From NCBI RefSeq assembly GCF_900961225.1, contig NZ_CAAHFN010000048.1, forward strand, positions 1 to 64,000: a DNA stretch of 64,000 bases, read 5' to 3'. The notes below the pieces were generated by a model, which did no database searches, had not been told where the DNA came from, and saw only the letters and a program-made list of their open reading frames with translations. This DNA comes from Modicisalibacter radicis. Lineage in GTDB: Bacteria; Pseudomonadota; Gammaproteobacteria; Pseudomonadales; Halomonadaceae. Both the position numbers and the translations under genes were made by a program. Shown one piece after another: positions 28,255 through 37,215 of the stretch. The number at the start of each line of letters is the position of its first letter. Positions within the stretch are counted from its first letter, which is position 1.

Positions 28255-29685
28255 TCAGCGCTCGCGGTCGAGGATGGTGGCGATCATCGCGGTGGTCGAC
28301 ACGCCGTCCTCGAAACCCAGCACCCTGACCTCGCCGCCGTTGGCGATCACCGCCTCGCCGCCGGCGATCTCCTCGGGCCGGTAGTCGCCACCCTTGACCA
28401 GCACGTCGGGCAGCACCGCCTCGATCAGCCGGGCCGGGGTTTCCTCGCCGAAGGCGACGACCCAGTCGACGGCGGATAGACTCGCCAGCACCTGCATGCG
28501 CCGCGCCAGGGTGTTGATTGGCCGGCGCGGCCCCTTGAGCCGCGCCACCGAGGCGTCGTCGTTGACCGCGACGATCAGCCTGTCGCCGAGCCGCCGGGCC
28601 TGCTCGAGATAGGCGACGTGCCCGGCGTGAAGGATGTCGAAGCAGCCGTTGGTCATCACCACCCGTTCGCCGCGGGCCTGGGCGGCGCGCACCGCCTCGA
28701 CCAGCGTCGCCGCATCGATGGCGCCGAACTCGGCGAGCTTGTCGCCATGCAGGGCGGTGTAGAGCTCGGCCACCGACAGCGTGGCGGTGCCCGGCTTGGC
28801 CACCACCAGCCCGGCGGCAAGGTTGGCCAGGGTCACCGACTCGGGGTAGCCGTGGCCGGCGGCCAGCGCCAGCCCGAGCACGCCGATCACGGTGTCGCCG
28901 GCGCCGGTGACGTCGAACACCTCGCGGGCATGGGTCGGCAGGTGCAGCGGCGCGTGGCCCTCGCGAATCAGGGTCATGCCGCGCTCGCTGCGGGTGATCA
29001 GCAGTGCCTCCAGCGCGAGTTCGGCGCGCAGCCGTTCGCCCTTGGCGGCCAGCTCGGCGTCATCGCGGCAGACGCCGACCACCGCCTCGAATTCTCCCAG
29101 GTTGGGGGTGATCACGCTGGCGCCGCGATAACGCCGGAAGTCGCTGCCCTTGGGATCGACCAGCACCCGCTTGCCGCTGGCGCGGATCAGCGCGATCAGT
29201 TCCTCGACACGGCTCAGCGTGCCCTTGCCGTAATCGGAGAGGATCACCAGGTCGTTGTCGGGCAGCGCGGCCTCGACCCGGTCGAGCATCTCGCCGGTGT
29301 CGATGCCGGCCAGGCTGTCCTCGAAATCCAGGCGAATCAGCTGCTGGCTGCGACTCATCACCCGCAACTTGGTGATCGTGGGTATTTCGGCGCTGCGCTG
29401 AAAGTGAGTACTCACATCGGAGTCTTCCAGCCGCGTCGTCAACAGCCCGGCATTGTCATCGTCGCCGACCAGTCCCGCCAGCGCCACGCGGCCCCCCAGC
29501 GCGGCGACATTGAGCGCCACGTTGGCGGCACCGCCCGGCCGGTCCTCGCTCTCGTCGACGCGCACCACCGGCACCGGCGCCTCCGGCGAGATGCGCGAAG
29601 TGCCGCCATGCCAGTAGCGGTCGAGCATCACGTCGCCCACCACCAGCAGGCGGGCCCGTTCGAGGGCGGTCAGGTCAAACTTCAT
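28255..29685 (-). CDS. hldE: Bifunctional heptose-7-phosphate kinase / heptose-1-phosphate adenylyltransferase
   Basis: 476 residues in two domains. The N-terminal PfkB-type kinase (about 1-320) shows [37 protein letters not shown] and the catalytic [16 protein letters not shown]. The C-terminal nucleotidyltransferase (about 340-476) shows [20 protein letters not shown], with the HxGH motif, and [13 protein letters not shown]. Together they phosphorylate heptose-7-phosphate and then, after GmhB removes the 7-phosphate, form ADP-heptose. The gene overlaps the next glycosyltransferase by 11 bp. GmhB and HldD are encoded elsewhere in this window. Confidence 0.97.
   Translation of the reverse strand: MKFDLTALERARLLVVGDVMLDRYWHGGTSRISPEAPVPVVRVDESEDRPGGAANVALNVAALGGRVALAGLVGDDDNAGLLTTRLEDSDVSTHFQRSAEIPTITKLRVMSRSQQLIRLDFEDSLAGIDTGEMLDRVEAALPDNDLVILSDYGKGTLSRVEELIALIRASGKRVLVDPKGSDFRRYRGASVITPNLGEFEAVVGVCRDDAELAAKGERLRAELALEALLITRSERGMTLIREGHAPLHLPTHAREVFDVTGAGDTVIGVLGLALAAGHGYPESVTLANLAAGLVVAKPGTATLSVAELYTALHGDKLAEFGAIDAATLVEAVRAAQARGERVVMTNGCFDILHAGHVAYLEQARRLGDRLIVAVNDDASVARLKGPRRPINTLARRMQVLASLSAVDWVVAFGEETPARLIEAVLPDVLVKGGDYRPEEIAGGEAVIANGGEVRVLGFEDGVSTTAMIATILDRER
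29402..29417. repeat. LPS-locus palindromic motif, copy C (in hldE)
   Basis: AAGTGAGTACTCACAT, inside hldE. The coding strand reads GAT GTG AGT ACT CAC TTT. It is the most symmetric of the four copies. Confidence 0.5.
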
Positions 29686-30772
29686 CGCGCGGCTCCAGCG
29701 TCTCGTGGGGTCGGGGAAGGGCCAGGACCCGATCGACGCGGGCGATCACGTCCTCGGCGTGGATCAGGGCCATGGCATCCGGGTGGCGGACCCGCTGCCC
29801 CCAGGGGATCGTCTGCGGGTCCTTGTGCAGGTAGCGGCGCACCGCGTCAGGATAGCGATCGACGACATGCTCGCGCCAGCAGTAGGGCGCGGCGCGATCC
29901 GGGTTGGTGGTGGCATAGAGCCCGACGGTGGGCGTGCCCAGGGCGTTGGCCATGTGCACCGGGCCGGAATCGGGGGCGATGGCCAGCCGGGCCTGTTCGA
30001 TCAGTGCCAGCAGGCCCTTGAGCGAGCTGCCGCCGATGGCGTCGATCACCGATTCGGCGGCAGCCAGCGCCCGGATGCGCTCGCCCATCTCGCGCTCCTG
30101 GACACTGCCGCCCCCGCTCAGCACGCTTTTCAGGCCATGCTGGGTCCACAGATGCTCGATCAGGGTCGCGTAGCCCTGCGCCGACCAGTTGCGAAAGTTG
30201 CGCAGCCGCGGGTTGGCGCAGGGGCTGATCACCACGTAGTCGCCCTCGCCGCTCAGCCTCCGCGCCTCGCTGCGCGCCGCCTCGGGGATCGGCAGATCCC
30301 AGGCGAGCCGGGTATCCTCGACGCCCAGCAGGCGGGCGAAGTCCATGAACGACTCGAGGACGTGGGCCCGCTCGTGAACGTCGAGCTGGCGATGGGTGAA
30401 CCAGTGCTGCCAATCCTTGGCGCGGGCCTTGTCGTAGCCCACCCGCACGCCGGCCTTGAGCCCCATCAGCAACACGCTGGCGCGCAGCGCCTGCTGCATG
30501 TGCAGCAGCACGTCGAAGCGCGTCTGCGCCAGCTGGCGCCAGATCTCGCGCATCCCGGCCAGCCCCGTCGCCTTGTCGTAGACCACGAACTCGACCCCGG
30601 ACAGGCCCGCCAGTAGACTGTGCTCCGCCTTGCCGATGATCCAGGTGATGCGGGCGTTGGGCCACTGGCGTTGCAGGGCTCGCACGGTGGGCACCAGATT
30701 GCAGACGTCGCCCAACGCGGAAAGGCGCAGGATACCGATGTGCGCGGGCTGAGCTGGCAGAGGATGCTTCAT
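29675..30772 (-). CDS. Glycosyltransferase family 9 (heptosyltransferase I-like)
   Basis: 365 residues from the ATG at 30772. GT9 enzymes move heptose from ADP-heptose onto the LPS inner core. The N-terminus [20 protein letters not shown] carries the RLSxxGD motif typical of heptosyltransferase [21 protein letters not shown] and [20 protein letters not shown] contain the donor-binding residues and the DSGPxH motif. It follows waaA-hldE in one transcript, overlapping hldE by 11 bp, so a WaaC-like role is likely. The precise acceptor is not provable here. Its start codon overlaps the divergent kdkA start. Confidence 0.85.
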   Translation of the reverse strand: MKHPLPAQPAHIGILRLSALGDVCNLVPTVRALQRQWPNARITWIIGKAEHSLLAGLSGVEFVVYDKATGLAGMREIWRQLAQTRFDVLLHMQQALRASVLLMGLKAGVRVGYDKARAKDWQHWFTHRQLDVHERAHVLESFMDFARLLGVEDTRLAWDLPIPEAARSEARRLSGEGDYVVISPCANPRLRNFRNWSAQGYATLIEHLWTQHGLKSVLSGGGSVQEREMGERIRALAAAESVIDAIGGSSLKGLLALIEQARLAIAPDSGPVHMANALGTPTVGLYATTNPDRAAPYCWREHVVDRYPDAVRRYLHKDPQTIPWGQRVRHPDAMALIHAEDVIARVDRVLALPRPHETLEPRDEV

Positions 30773-31541
30773 GCGGTTGGCAACACTCCAGGTGGGCAGG
30801 CAATTCATTTTACATGACGCCGGTATTCTATGTGACGCCGCGATCGCGCCACAAACGCCGGCGGCCGCAGGCGCGCCCGACACCTTCGATCCGGCGTGGT
30901 TCGACGCCGCCTTCTGGCGGCGCCACGATGCGGTGGTTGGCCAGGCCCCGGGGCGCGGCACCAGCCTGTTCGTCGATGCCGCGCAGATCGCCGTGGCCGA
31001 CGAGCAGTGGGTGCTGCGCGACTACCGGCGCGGCGGCATGGCGGCGCGACTCAGCGAGGCGCATTACGTATGGGCCGGCCGCGAGCGCAGCCGCGCCTTT
31101 CGCGAGATGCGCCTCACCGCGGCGCTGTACGGGCGGGGTCTGCCGGTGCCGCGTCCGGTGGCCGCCCGGGTGGCGCGCCACGGCCTCGCTTACACCGCCG
31201 CGCTGCTCACCGTGCGCCTGGCTGGCGCGCGCGCCCTGGCCGATTGCCTGGTCGACGATGTTGCCGGTGCCGACCCGGCCCTGCTCGAGCGCGTCGGCGC
31301 CACGATTCGCCGCTTCCACGATGCCGGGCTCGACCATGTCGATCTCAACGCCCGCAACCTGCTGATCACCCCCGACGAGTCGGTTTGGCTGATCGATCTG
31401 GATCGTTGCCGTCTGCGCCGCCGGGGAAATTGGCAGAACGCCAATATCGAACGCCTGCAGCGCTCGCTGGCGAAGTTCGAGGCCGAGGCGGCGGTGCCGG
31501 CGATCCTGCGCGGCTACGAACGAACCGCGGGCCTGTACTAG
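30771..31541 (+). CDS. kdkA: Kdo kinase (KdkA)
   Basis: 256 residues. It phosphorylates Kdo of lipid A-Kdo at O-4 and belongs to the WaaP/KdkA kinase fold. The kinase features are VLRDYRRGGMAARLSEAHYV (ATP Lys/Arg region), SRAFREMRLTAALYGRGLPV, and the catalytic loop FHDAGLDHVDLNARNLLI then VWLIDLDRCRLRR with the metal Asp. AGAGGA lies about 9 nt before the ATG at 30771. That ATG shares bases with the opposite-strand start of the GT9 gene (sequence CATG), so both promoters must lie inside the neighbouring coding regions or the true start is further in. Confidence 0.9.
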   Translation: MRLATLQVGRQFILHDAGILCDAAIAPQTPAAAGAPDTFDPAWFDAAFWRRHDAVVGQAPGRGTSLFVDAAQIAVADEQWVLRDYRRGGMAARLSEAHYVWAGRERSRAFREMRLTAALYGRGLPVPRPVAARVARHGLAYTAALLTVRLAGARALADCLVDDVAGADPALLERVGATIRRFHDAGLDHVDLNARNLLITPDESVWLIDLDRCRLRRRGNWQNANIERLQRSLAKFEAEAAVPAILRGYERTAGLY

Positions 31542-31570
31542 CCAGGCTGCCGCGGTTCCATCGGCTCGGG

Positions 31571-31576
31571 TATAAT
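31571..31576 (+). promoter_or_regulatory. Possible -10 element for the second GT9 gene
   Basis: A perfect TATAAT lies 50 bp before the ATG at 31627, in the 85-bp gap after kdkA. No good -35 hexamer is visible at the right spacing, so it may be an internal promoter needing an activator. Confidence 0.4.
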
Positions 31577-31626
31577 TCGCCACGAATCCATGCCATGACG
31601 TTGACGCGCCACTACGGGGAGTTGAC

Positions 31627-32706
31627 ATGTCACAGCCCAGGGGCCAGCGACTGCTGGTCGTGCGCAACGACAAGCTCGGCGACTTCATGCTCGCCTGGCC
31701 CGCCCTGGCCTGCCTCAAGCAAGCCCATCCGGACAATCGTGTCAGCGTGCTGGTGCCGAGCTATACCGCCGGCCTGGCGCGGGCCTGCCCGTGGGTCGAC
31801 GAGGTGCTCGTCGACCCCGGCGACGCGGCGACGCGGCGCGAGCAACGTGCCCTGCTCGCCGGGCTGCGCGAGCGCCGCTTCGATGCCCTGCTGACGCTGT
31901 TCTCGACACCGCGCATCGGCTGGCTGGGCTGGCGGGCCGGCATTGCGCTGCGCCTGGCCCCGGCGACCAAATGGGCCCAGGTGTTCTACAACCGGCGCAT
32001 TGTCCAGCGTCGTTCGCGTTCGGCACGCCCGGAATATCGCTACAACCTGGAACTCGCCGAGACGCTGCTGGCCCAGCTCGGCCAACCGATCCCAGCGCTC
32101 GAGCCGCCCTACTGGCCATTGCCGTCCGCGACCCGCGCCGAGCAGCGTCGGCGCCTGGCCCGCGAGTGCGGCCTCGACGTGCGACGTCGCTGGGGCTTCG
32201 TGCACGGCGGCAGCGGCGGATCGGCGGTCAATCTGACACCCGCGCGCTATGCCGAGTTGGTCGCGGCGATCGACGCGCGCCTGGACACACCGCCGGAGTG
32301 GGTACTTACTTCGGGCCCCGGCGAGCACGCCGCCGCCGCCGCGCTGTGCGACGAGATCGCCGCCCGGGGCGTGGCGGCGCAGGTCATGCCGCCACGTGAT
32401 GATCTGGTCGATTTCGCCCATGGCCTGAGCGCCGCCGACCTGCTCATCGCCGGCTCCACCGGGCCGCTGCATATCGCTGGATGCCTGGACGTGCCCACCG
32501 CCGGCTTCTACCCGGCCAAGCGCTCGGCGACGCCGCTGCGCTGGCAGACCTGCAATCGCGACATCCATCGTCTGGCGTTCAGCCCGCCCGCCCACGAGCA
32601 TGCCACCGACATGAGTCGCATCGACATCGAGGCCGCGGCACAGGCCATCGCCGGTTGGTGGCCGACATCGACCGAGCCGCCCATGCCCGCCACGGGGAGC
32701 CGCTAA
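31627..32706 (+). CDS. Glycosyltransferase family 9
   Basis: 359 residues. The start LLVVRNDKLGDFMLAWPALA has the RNDKxGD signature of a GT9 branch found in LPS core loci, and LLIAGSTGPLHIAGCLDVPT is the C-terminal donor-binding motif (STGPxH instead of DSGPxH). GFVHGGSGGSAVNLTPARY matches the middle nucleotide-binding region. It probably adds a heptose or related sugar to the core; the donor is not certain. The stop overlaps the start of the next gene (TAATG). One copy of the palindromic motif is at 32296-32311. Confidence 0.85.
   Translation: MSQPRGQRLLVVRNDKLGDFMLAWPALACLKQAHPDNRVSVLVPSYTAGLARACPWVDEVLVDPGDAATRREQRALLAGLRERRFDALLTLFSTPRIGWLGWRAGIALRLAPATKWAQVFYNRRIVQRRSRSARPEYRYNLELAETLLAQLGQPIPALEPPYWPLPSATRAEQRRRLARECGLDVRRRWGFVHGGSGGSAVNLTPARYAELVAAIDARLDTPPEWVLTSGPGEHAAAAALCDEIAARGVAAQVMPPRDDLVDFAHGLSAADLLIAGSTGPLHIAGCLDVPTAGFYPAKRSATPLRWQTCNRDIHRLAFSPPAHEHATDMSRIDIEAAAQAIAGWWPTSTEPPMPATGSR
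32296..32311. repeat. LPS-locus palindromic motif, copy D (in GT9 gene)
   Basis: GAGTGGGTACTTACTT, inside the second GT9 gene. The coding strand reads TGG GTA CTT ACT TCG, a run of codons unusual beside the C/G-ending codons around it. Confidence 0.5.
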
Positions 32707-33479
32707 TGCCCATCACCGGCATCGTCATCACCCTCAACGAGGCCACCAACATCGCCGCCTGCATCCGCTCGCTGCAGCGTGTCTGCGACGAGGTGATCGT
32801 CGTCGACTCGCTGAGCGAGGACGACACGGTGGCGATCGCCGAGGCGCATGGCGCACGGGTCATCGCCCAGGCGTATCTCGGCGACGGCCCGCAGAAGGCG
32901 CATGGCGTGCCCTTCGCGCGCAATGACTGGATCCTCGCCCTCGACGCCGACGAGCGACTCGACGACGATGCGGTCGACCTGATCGAGGGCCTGGCGCTGG
33001 ACGATCCGGCACTGGCCTACGCTTTCCGGCGCAAGAACTACGTCGGAAGGCACTGGATCCGCGCCGCCGGCTTCTACCCGGATGCGGTGACCCGGCTGTA
33101 CAACCGCACCACCGCGGGCTATCTGCCCAAGAAGGCCCATTCGTCGGTCAAGGCGCCACGCGTCGAGATCACCTCGGCCCACCTGCGTCATTTCACCTAC
33201 GCCAGCCTGTCGCATTGGATCCAGCGCATCGATGCGCTGTCGACCCGTGATGCCTGGGCGATGAAGGAGCGTGGCGTGGCGCCCTCGCCGCTGCGTCCCG
33301 CCCTGCACGCATTGACGGCGACGCTGCGCAAGTTGCTGTTCAAGGGGGGACTGTTCCAGGGCGCCGACGGCATGACGGTCGCCCTGACCACGGCATTTCA
33401 CGCCTACATGAAGTACGCCAAGCTCAACGAACTTCATGAAAACGAGCGCGTCGATCATGGCGACGAGTCACACCGATGA
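32706..33479 (+). CDS. Glycosyltransferase family 2 (WaaE/KdtX-like)
   Basis: 257 residues. The GT2 fold is clear: ITGIVITLNEATNIAACIRS, DEVIVVDSLSEDDTVAIAEA (nucleotide), DWILALDADERLDDDAV (DxD-like), then RRKNYVGRHWIRAAGFYPDA and YLPKKAHSSVK. This layout matches WaaE/KdtX-type enzymes that add glucose to the inner core heptose. The ATG overlaps the previous stop by one base, so translation is coupled. The C-terminal YMKYAKLNELH helix probably contacts the membrane. Confidence 0.85.
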   Translation: MPITGIVITLNEATNIAACIRSLQRVCDEVIVVDSLSEDDTVAIAEAHGARVIAQAYLGDGPQKAHGVPFARNDWILALDADERLDDDAVDLIEGLALDDPALAYAFRRKNYVGRHWIRAAGFYPDAVTRLYNRTTAGYLPKKAHSSVKAPRVEITSAHLRHFTYASLSHWIQRIDALSTRDAWAMKERGVAPSPLRPALHALTATLRKLLFKGGLFQGADGMTVALTTAFHAYMKYAKLNELHENERVDHGDESHR

Positions 33480-33546
33480 CGCGGCTATGACAGCCCCATG
33501 ACGCGCTTGCTAATCTAGACAGCGTTGCTCGAAAGGACTCTTGCAG

Positions 33547-35127
33547 ATGTCGACCCGTTTATCCGCCGGGCGCTGGTGGGCCATCGCCTACCTGGGCCTG
33601 TGCATCGGCTACGCCATGACCACGGCGTTCAGCCTGACGCATCTCTGGACGCTACCGGTCCTGGCCCTGTGGCTGGGGTTCGCCTGGCTGTTTCGCTGGG
33701 GCGCGCCCGCCCATCAGGTCGTCCTGCCACGCGCCTGGCCCTGGTCGCTGCTGCCGCTGGCCTTGTGGTGGATCTACCTGTTCCTGGCCGATAGCTATGG
33801 CAAGGTCGATCTCGGCGCGGTGATCTTTCACCTGCAGGCGGGCATCGCCGAAAACGGCAGCGGCGAGCGCATCTTCTTCGCGGTCATCTATAGCCTGGCC
33901 GGGGTCGTCATGCTCGGCGCGTTTACCTGGCTGGTGCGCGTCGACCAGCGCTGGCGGCTGCTCGAGCGCGTGCTGGTGCTGTTCCTGCTGGCCTTCAACC
34001 CGTTGCTGTTCGGCATCACCCAGCAGGGCGCGGCGATCGTCACCGAAGATGGCGCCTGGCTGGAGCGCCGCTACGTGCCGCCGCAGATCGACGCCATGCC
34101 CCGAGACCCGCCCAATCTGATCTACCTGTACCTGGAAAGTACCGAAGGCACCTATGCCGACGAAGCGCGCTTCGGCACCGCCTACGACGATCTCGAGGCA
34201 CTCGGCCACCGCGGGGTGGTCTTTCACGATCTGCGTCAGATCGACAATACCGGCTGGACCATGGCGGGCATGATCGCCAGCCAGTGCGGCGCGCCACTGA
34301 TGCCCGCCGGGCTGATGCACGATTCCCAGTTCGAGCCGCTGGAGCATGTGGTGCCGGGGGTCGACTGCCTCGGCGATCTGCTCGCCGAGCGTGGCTACGA
34401 CCTGACCTTCATGGGTGGCGCCAGCATCGAATTCGCCGGCAAGGGCCTGTTCTACGAGCAGCATGGCTTCGACACCGTGCTCGGTCGCGAGGCGCTGAGC
34501 CCGCGCCTCGACGATCCCGACTATCTCAACAGCTGGGGTCTTTACGACGATTCGCTGCTGGATATGGCGGTGCAGCGGGTTCGCACCCTGCAAGACCGGC
34601 CCGGGCCCTTCGGGCTGTTCGCGGTCACCCTGTCGGCACATCCGCCCTACGGCCACCCCGCCCAGGCCTGTCGCGACAACCAGGGGGTCTTCGACGGCAA
34701 GGACATACTCTATTCCATCAAATGCACCGGCTGGCTGACGCGTCGTTTCGTCGAGCGTCTCGAGCGCGAGGGGCTGCTCGAAAACACTCTGGTAGTGGTC
34801 GCCAGCGACCATCTGTCGATGAAGAATTCCGCCTGGCAGTCGCTGATCGCCGGAGACCGCGAGAACACCTTGATCATGCTGGGAAACGACCTCGAGCCAC
34901 GGGTCATCGAGCGCGAGTCGTCGATGGTCGACGTACTGCCCACGGTGATGGAAGCCATGGGGTTCGAGGTACCCGCCCACCGCGCCGGACTCGGCGCCTC
35001 CTTGCTGTCGCCGGCCCAGACACTGCTGGAGCGTCACGGCATCGAGACGATCAATGCCCGCATGCGTGAGGAAAACGCGCTGCAGCAACGCTTATGGAAG
35101 ATCCCCTCGGACGAGTCGTCGCGCTAG
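33547..35127 (+). CDS. OpgB-like phosphoglycerol transferase (sulfatase/alkaline-phosphatase fold)
   Basis: 526 residues from the ATG at 33547, with AAGGA 9-13 nt upstream. About four membrane helices occupy residues 10-165, then a periplasmic catalytic domain. YLYLESTEGTYADE contains the metal/nucleophile Thr region, TMAGMIASQCGAPL matches the corresponding block of E. coli OpgB, and VVVASDHLSMKN holds the metal-binding Asp-His. OpgB moves phosphoglycerol onto periplasmic glucans. Its presence among LPS genes could mean it decorates core sugars instead. The 3' end overlaps the convergent gene by 77 bp. Confidence 0.85.
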   Translation: MSTRLSAGRWWAIAYLGLCIGYAMTTAFSLTHLWTLPVLALWLGFAWLFRWGAPAHQVVLPRAWPWSLLPLALWWIYLFLADSYGKVDLGAVIFHLQAGIAENGSGERIFFAVIYSLAGVVMLGAFTWLVRVDQRWRLLERVLVLFLLAFNPLLFGITQQGAAIVTEDGAWLERRYVPPQIDAMPRDPPNLIYLYLESTEGTYADEARFGTAYDDLEALGHRGVVFHDLRQIDNTGWTMAGMIASQCGAPLMPAGLMHDSQFEPLEHVVPGVDCLGDLLAERGYDLTFMGGASIEFAGKGLFYEQHGFDTVLGREALSPRLDDPDYLNSWGLYDDSLLDMAVQRVRTLQDRPGPFGLFAVTLSAHPPYGHPAQACRDNQGVFDGKDILYSIKCTGWLTRRFVERLEREGLLENTLVVVASDHLSMKNSAWQSLIAGDRENTLIMLGNDLEPRVIERESSMVDVLPTVMEAMGFEVPAHRAGLGASLLSPAQTLLERHGIETINARMREENALQQRLWKIPSDESSR

Positions 35128-36043
35128 CCGCCAGGCGCGGCGCCGGCCATTCGATCTCGCCCTGAGAAATCGCCGAATCCAGCTGGCCGGGCCGTGCCTC
35201 GGGACGGCATTCGCGCAGCGCCGTCGCCATGCGCTGCAAGGCCTGCTCGCCGCGGGCGCCGGCCGTGACACGCTGCCACCACTGACGATGGACACTCCTG
35301 ATCCGTACCGGCACCGCCGGCAGGCCGATGCGCTGGGCCATGGCCAGGCGGTGCAGGCCGCGGTTGATCTTGAGCAAGTGCCCTTCCCGGGTCACCGCGA
35401 CACCCAGCTCATCCTTGCCCCGCGCCGCATCGAAGCCGCGCACGGTCATGTCGTCGAGAAAACTCAGGTAAGCGCGCAGGTAGGTCAGGATTCGCTCGTC
35501 GCTATCCAGCAGCACACCCTGCTGGTGCGACACCCAGGGCTCGCCCTGCAGGAGTCGATCGTGCAGATGGCGAAAACGCTCGGTGCGGCGCAGGTCGTCG
35601 CGGTGTTCATCCAGGTCGCTGATGAAACGATAGCGCGAACCATGGCGAAGATCGCCGCGCCGCAGGTCCCAGTCGCCATCCCAGATGAAAGCCGACGAGG
35701 TCGGCCGCTGATCGTTGCCGCGCCAGTCGACGCTGCGGATCAAGGCCCGCGGGTCCACCTCGATGGTCAGGGCATCGCCCAGGCGCGCCTCGACGGCACG
35801 CCGCGGCAGGCCCAGGCGTTCGAGTAACCGACCGCCCGATCGGCCCTGCTCCCAGCGCCGGAACCAGGCCAGCTCGAAAGGCGCGCCGATACGTGTCTGG
35901 AACGCATCCCTAACGGCGACCTGGAGCCATGCCCGGCGCACGGGCCAGCGCATGCGCGCGTCGTAGAGCGCCATGAAGGCCGGATCTCCGGCCGGGGCTT
36001 CGGGTATGGCGGCGACCGCGTCCCGATTCTTGATTTTCGACAT
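35051..36043 (-). CDS. Hypothetical protein with ParB-like C-terminal block
   Basis: 330 residues, basic, no signal or membrane span. Arg and Trp are abundant in the first 120 residues. The stretch GVAVTREGHLLKINRGLHRL and AMAQRIGLPAVPVRIRSVHR resembles the ParB/Sulfiredoxin-like nuclease fold segment (a 'GxHRLxxAxxxGxxxVPV' pattern), seen in unassigned proteins of surface-polysaccharide loci. Its function is unknown. The final 25 codons lie antisense to the 3' end of the OpgB-like gene. It has its own upstream region with inverted repeats at 36065-36103. Confidence 0.6.
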   Translation of the reverse strand: MSKIKNRDAVAAIPEAPAGDPAFMALYDARMRWPVRRAWLQVAVRDAFQTRIGAPFELAWFRRWEQGRSGGRLLERLGLPRRAVEARLGDALTIEVDPRALIRSVDWRGNDQRPTSSAFIWDGDWDLRRGDLRHGSRYRFISDLDEHRDDLRRTERFRHLHDRLLQGEPWVSHQQGVLLDSDERILTYLRAYLSFLDDMTVRGFDAARGKDELGVAVTREGHLLKINRGLHRLAMAQRIGLPAVPVRIRSVHRQWWQRVTAGARGEQALQRMATALRECRPEARPGQLDSAISQGEIEWPAPRLAASATTRPRGSSISVAAARFPHACGH

Positions 36044-36064
36044 GTGACTGACCCTGTGCGTACA

Positions 36065-36103
36065 CGAACATTATAAAACGATGTTCGCTAACTCGCTAGC
36101 GAA
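36065..36103. promoter_or_regulatory. Inverted repeats upstream of the ParB-like gene
   Basis: CGAACAT (36065-36071) and ATGTTCG (36081-36087) form one dyad. An overlapping second dyad TTCGCTA/TAGCGAA follows at 36084-36103. They sit just upstream of the minus-strand ATG at 36043 in an AT-rich stretch and could bind a regulator. Confidence 0.35.
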
Positions 36104-36195
36104 GCGCATCCTCGATATTTTGATAGCAGACTAATAATAGCTGCGAAAATGGCCAGCCGCCAGGCATGCGATACGGAACGCGGTCGATCAGGGCA

Positions 36196-37215
36196 TCAGC
36201 GGGAAGCAACGATGGCGTGGTTCAGCCGCTCGGGCATGATGTGCTTGAGGCAGTGAGTGTGGCCCAGCGGGCAGGTGCGCTGGAAGCACGGGGAACAATC
36301 GAGCTCGAGGTCGTGGATGACGGCGTTTTCGGTCAGCGGCGGCGTATAGGCCGGCGACGACGAGCCATAGATGGCCTGGATGCGCGTATTCACCGCGGCG
36401 GCCACGTGCATCAGCCCCGAATCGTTGGTGACCACCTGTTCGCAGGCGGCCAGCAGGTCCACCGCATCGGCCAGCTTGGTCCTGCCACACAGGTTGACGA
36501 CGCCATCGACCCCTCGGGCGATATGCTCGCCATCGTCGGTATCCTTGGGACCACCCAATATCCAGACGCCATAACCGCGCCGGGTGAGCGCCACGGCCAA
36601 CTCGCGAAAATGATCCAGCGGCCACTGCTTGGCAGGCCCGTACTCGGCACCCGGCATCAGGCCGATGGCCGGGCCGTCGCCAAGCCCCAGCGTTGCGCGA
36701 AGAGTGCGCTGACTGTCCGGGTCGACACGCAGCCGCGGCCGGGGAATGGTGAAATCGCCGCGTTCCGCCTCCTTTTCGTCGAGCCCCAACGAGACGAAGC
36801 GCTTGACGGTCTGGTCGAGCAGCGACTTGTCGAGCCGGCGTCGCCGGTTCAGCAGCACCACGCGCTGCTCGCCGGTAAAACCGATGCGCTCGGGGATCCG
36901 CGCCAGAAACGGTACCAGCGCCGACTTCCACGAGCGCGGCAGGACCAGCGCCCGGTCGAAACGCCCGCGCAGCGAGTCGGCCACCGCGCGACGCGCCTGC
37001 CAGCCGAACTCGCCATGCCCCACCTCGAGCGCGATCGTCTCGTCGACTTCCGGCATGCGAGCCAGGATCGGCTGTGACCAGGCCGGTGCCAGGACGCCCA
37101 GGGTCGCCCCCGGGTAGCGTGCCTTGAGCGTCATGAACAAGCTCTGGGCCATGACCATGTCGCCGACCCAGGAGGGCCCGACGACCAGGATGCGCGGCGC
37201 TGACGCTTTACCCAT
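36196..37215 (-). CDS. waaF: ADP-heptose:LPS heptosyltransferase II
   Basis: 339 residues. It adds the second heptose to the LPS inner core. [19 protein letters not shown] is the typical WaaF start, [19 protein letters not shown] follows, and [17 protein letters not shown] and [20 protein letters not shown] contain the donor residues. The C-terminal cysteines ([14 protein letters not shown]) match other WaaF proteins. It overlaps hldD by 8 bp, as in the E. coli hldD-waaF pair. Confidence 0.96.
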   Translation of the reverse strand: MGKASAPRILVVGPSWVGDMVMAQSLFMTLKARYPGATLGVLAPAWSQPILARMPEVDETIALEVGHGEFGWQARRAVADSLRGRFDRALVLPRSWKSALVPFLARIPERIGFTGEQRVVLLNRRRRLDKSLLDQTVKRFVSLGLDEKEAERGDFTIPRPRLRVDPDSQRTLRATLGLGDGPAIGLMPGAEYGPAKQWPLDHFRELAVALTRRGYGVWILGGPKDTDDGEHIARGVDGVVNLCGRTKLADAVDLLAACEQVVTNDSGLMHVAAAVNTRIQAIYGSSSPAYTPPLTENAVIHDLELDCSPCFQRTCPLGHTHCLKHIMPERLNHAIVASR

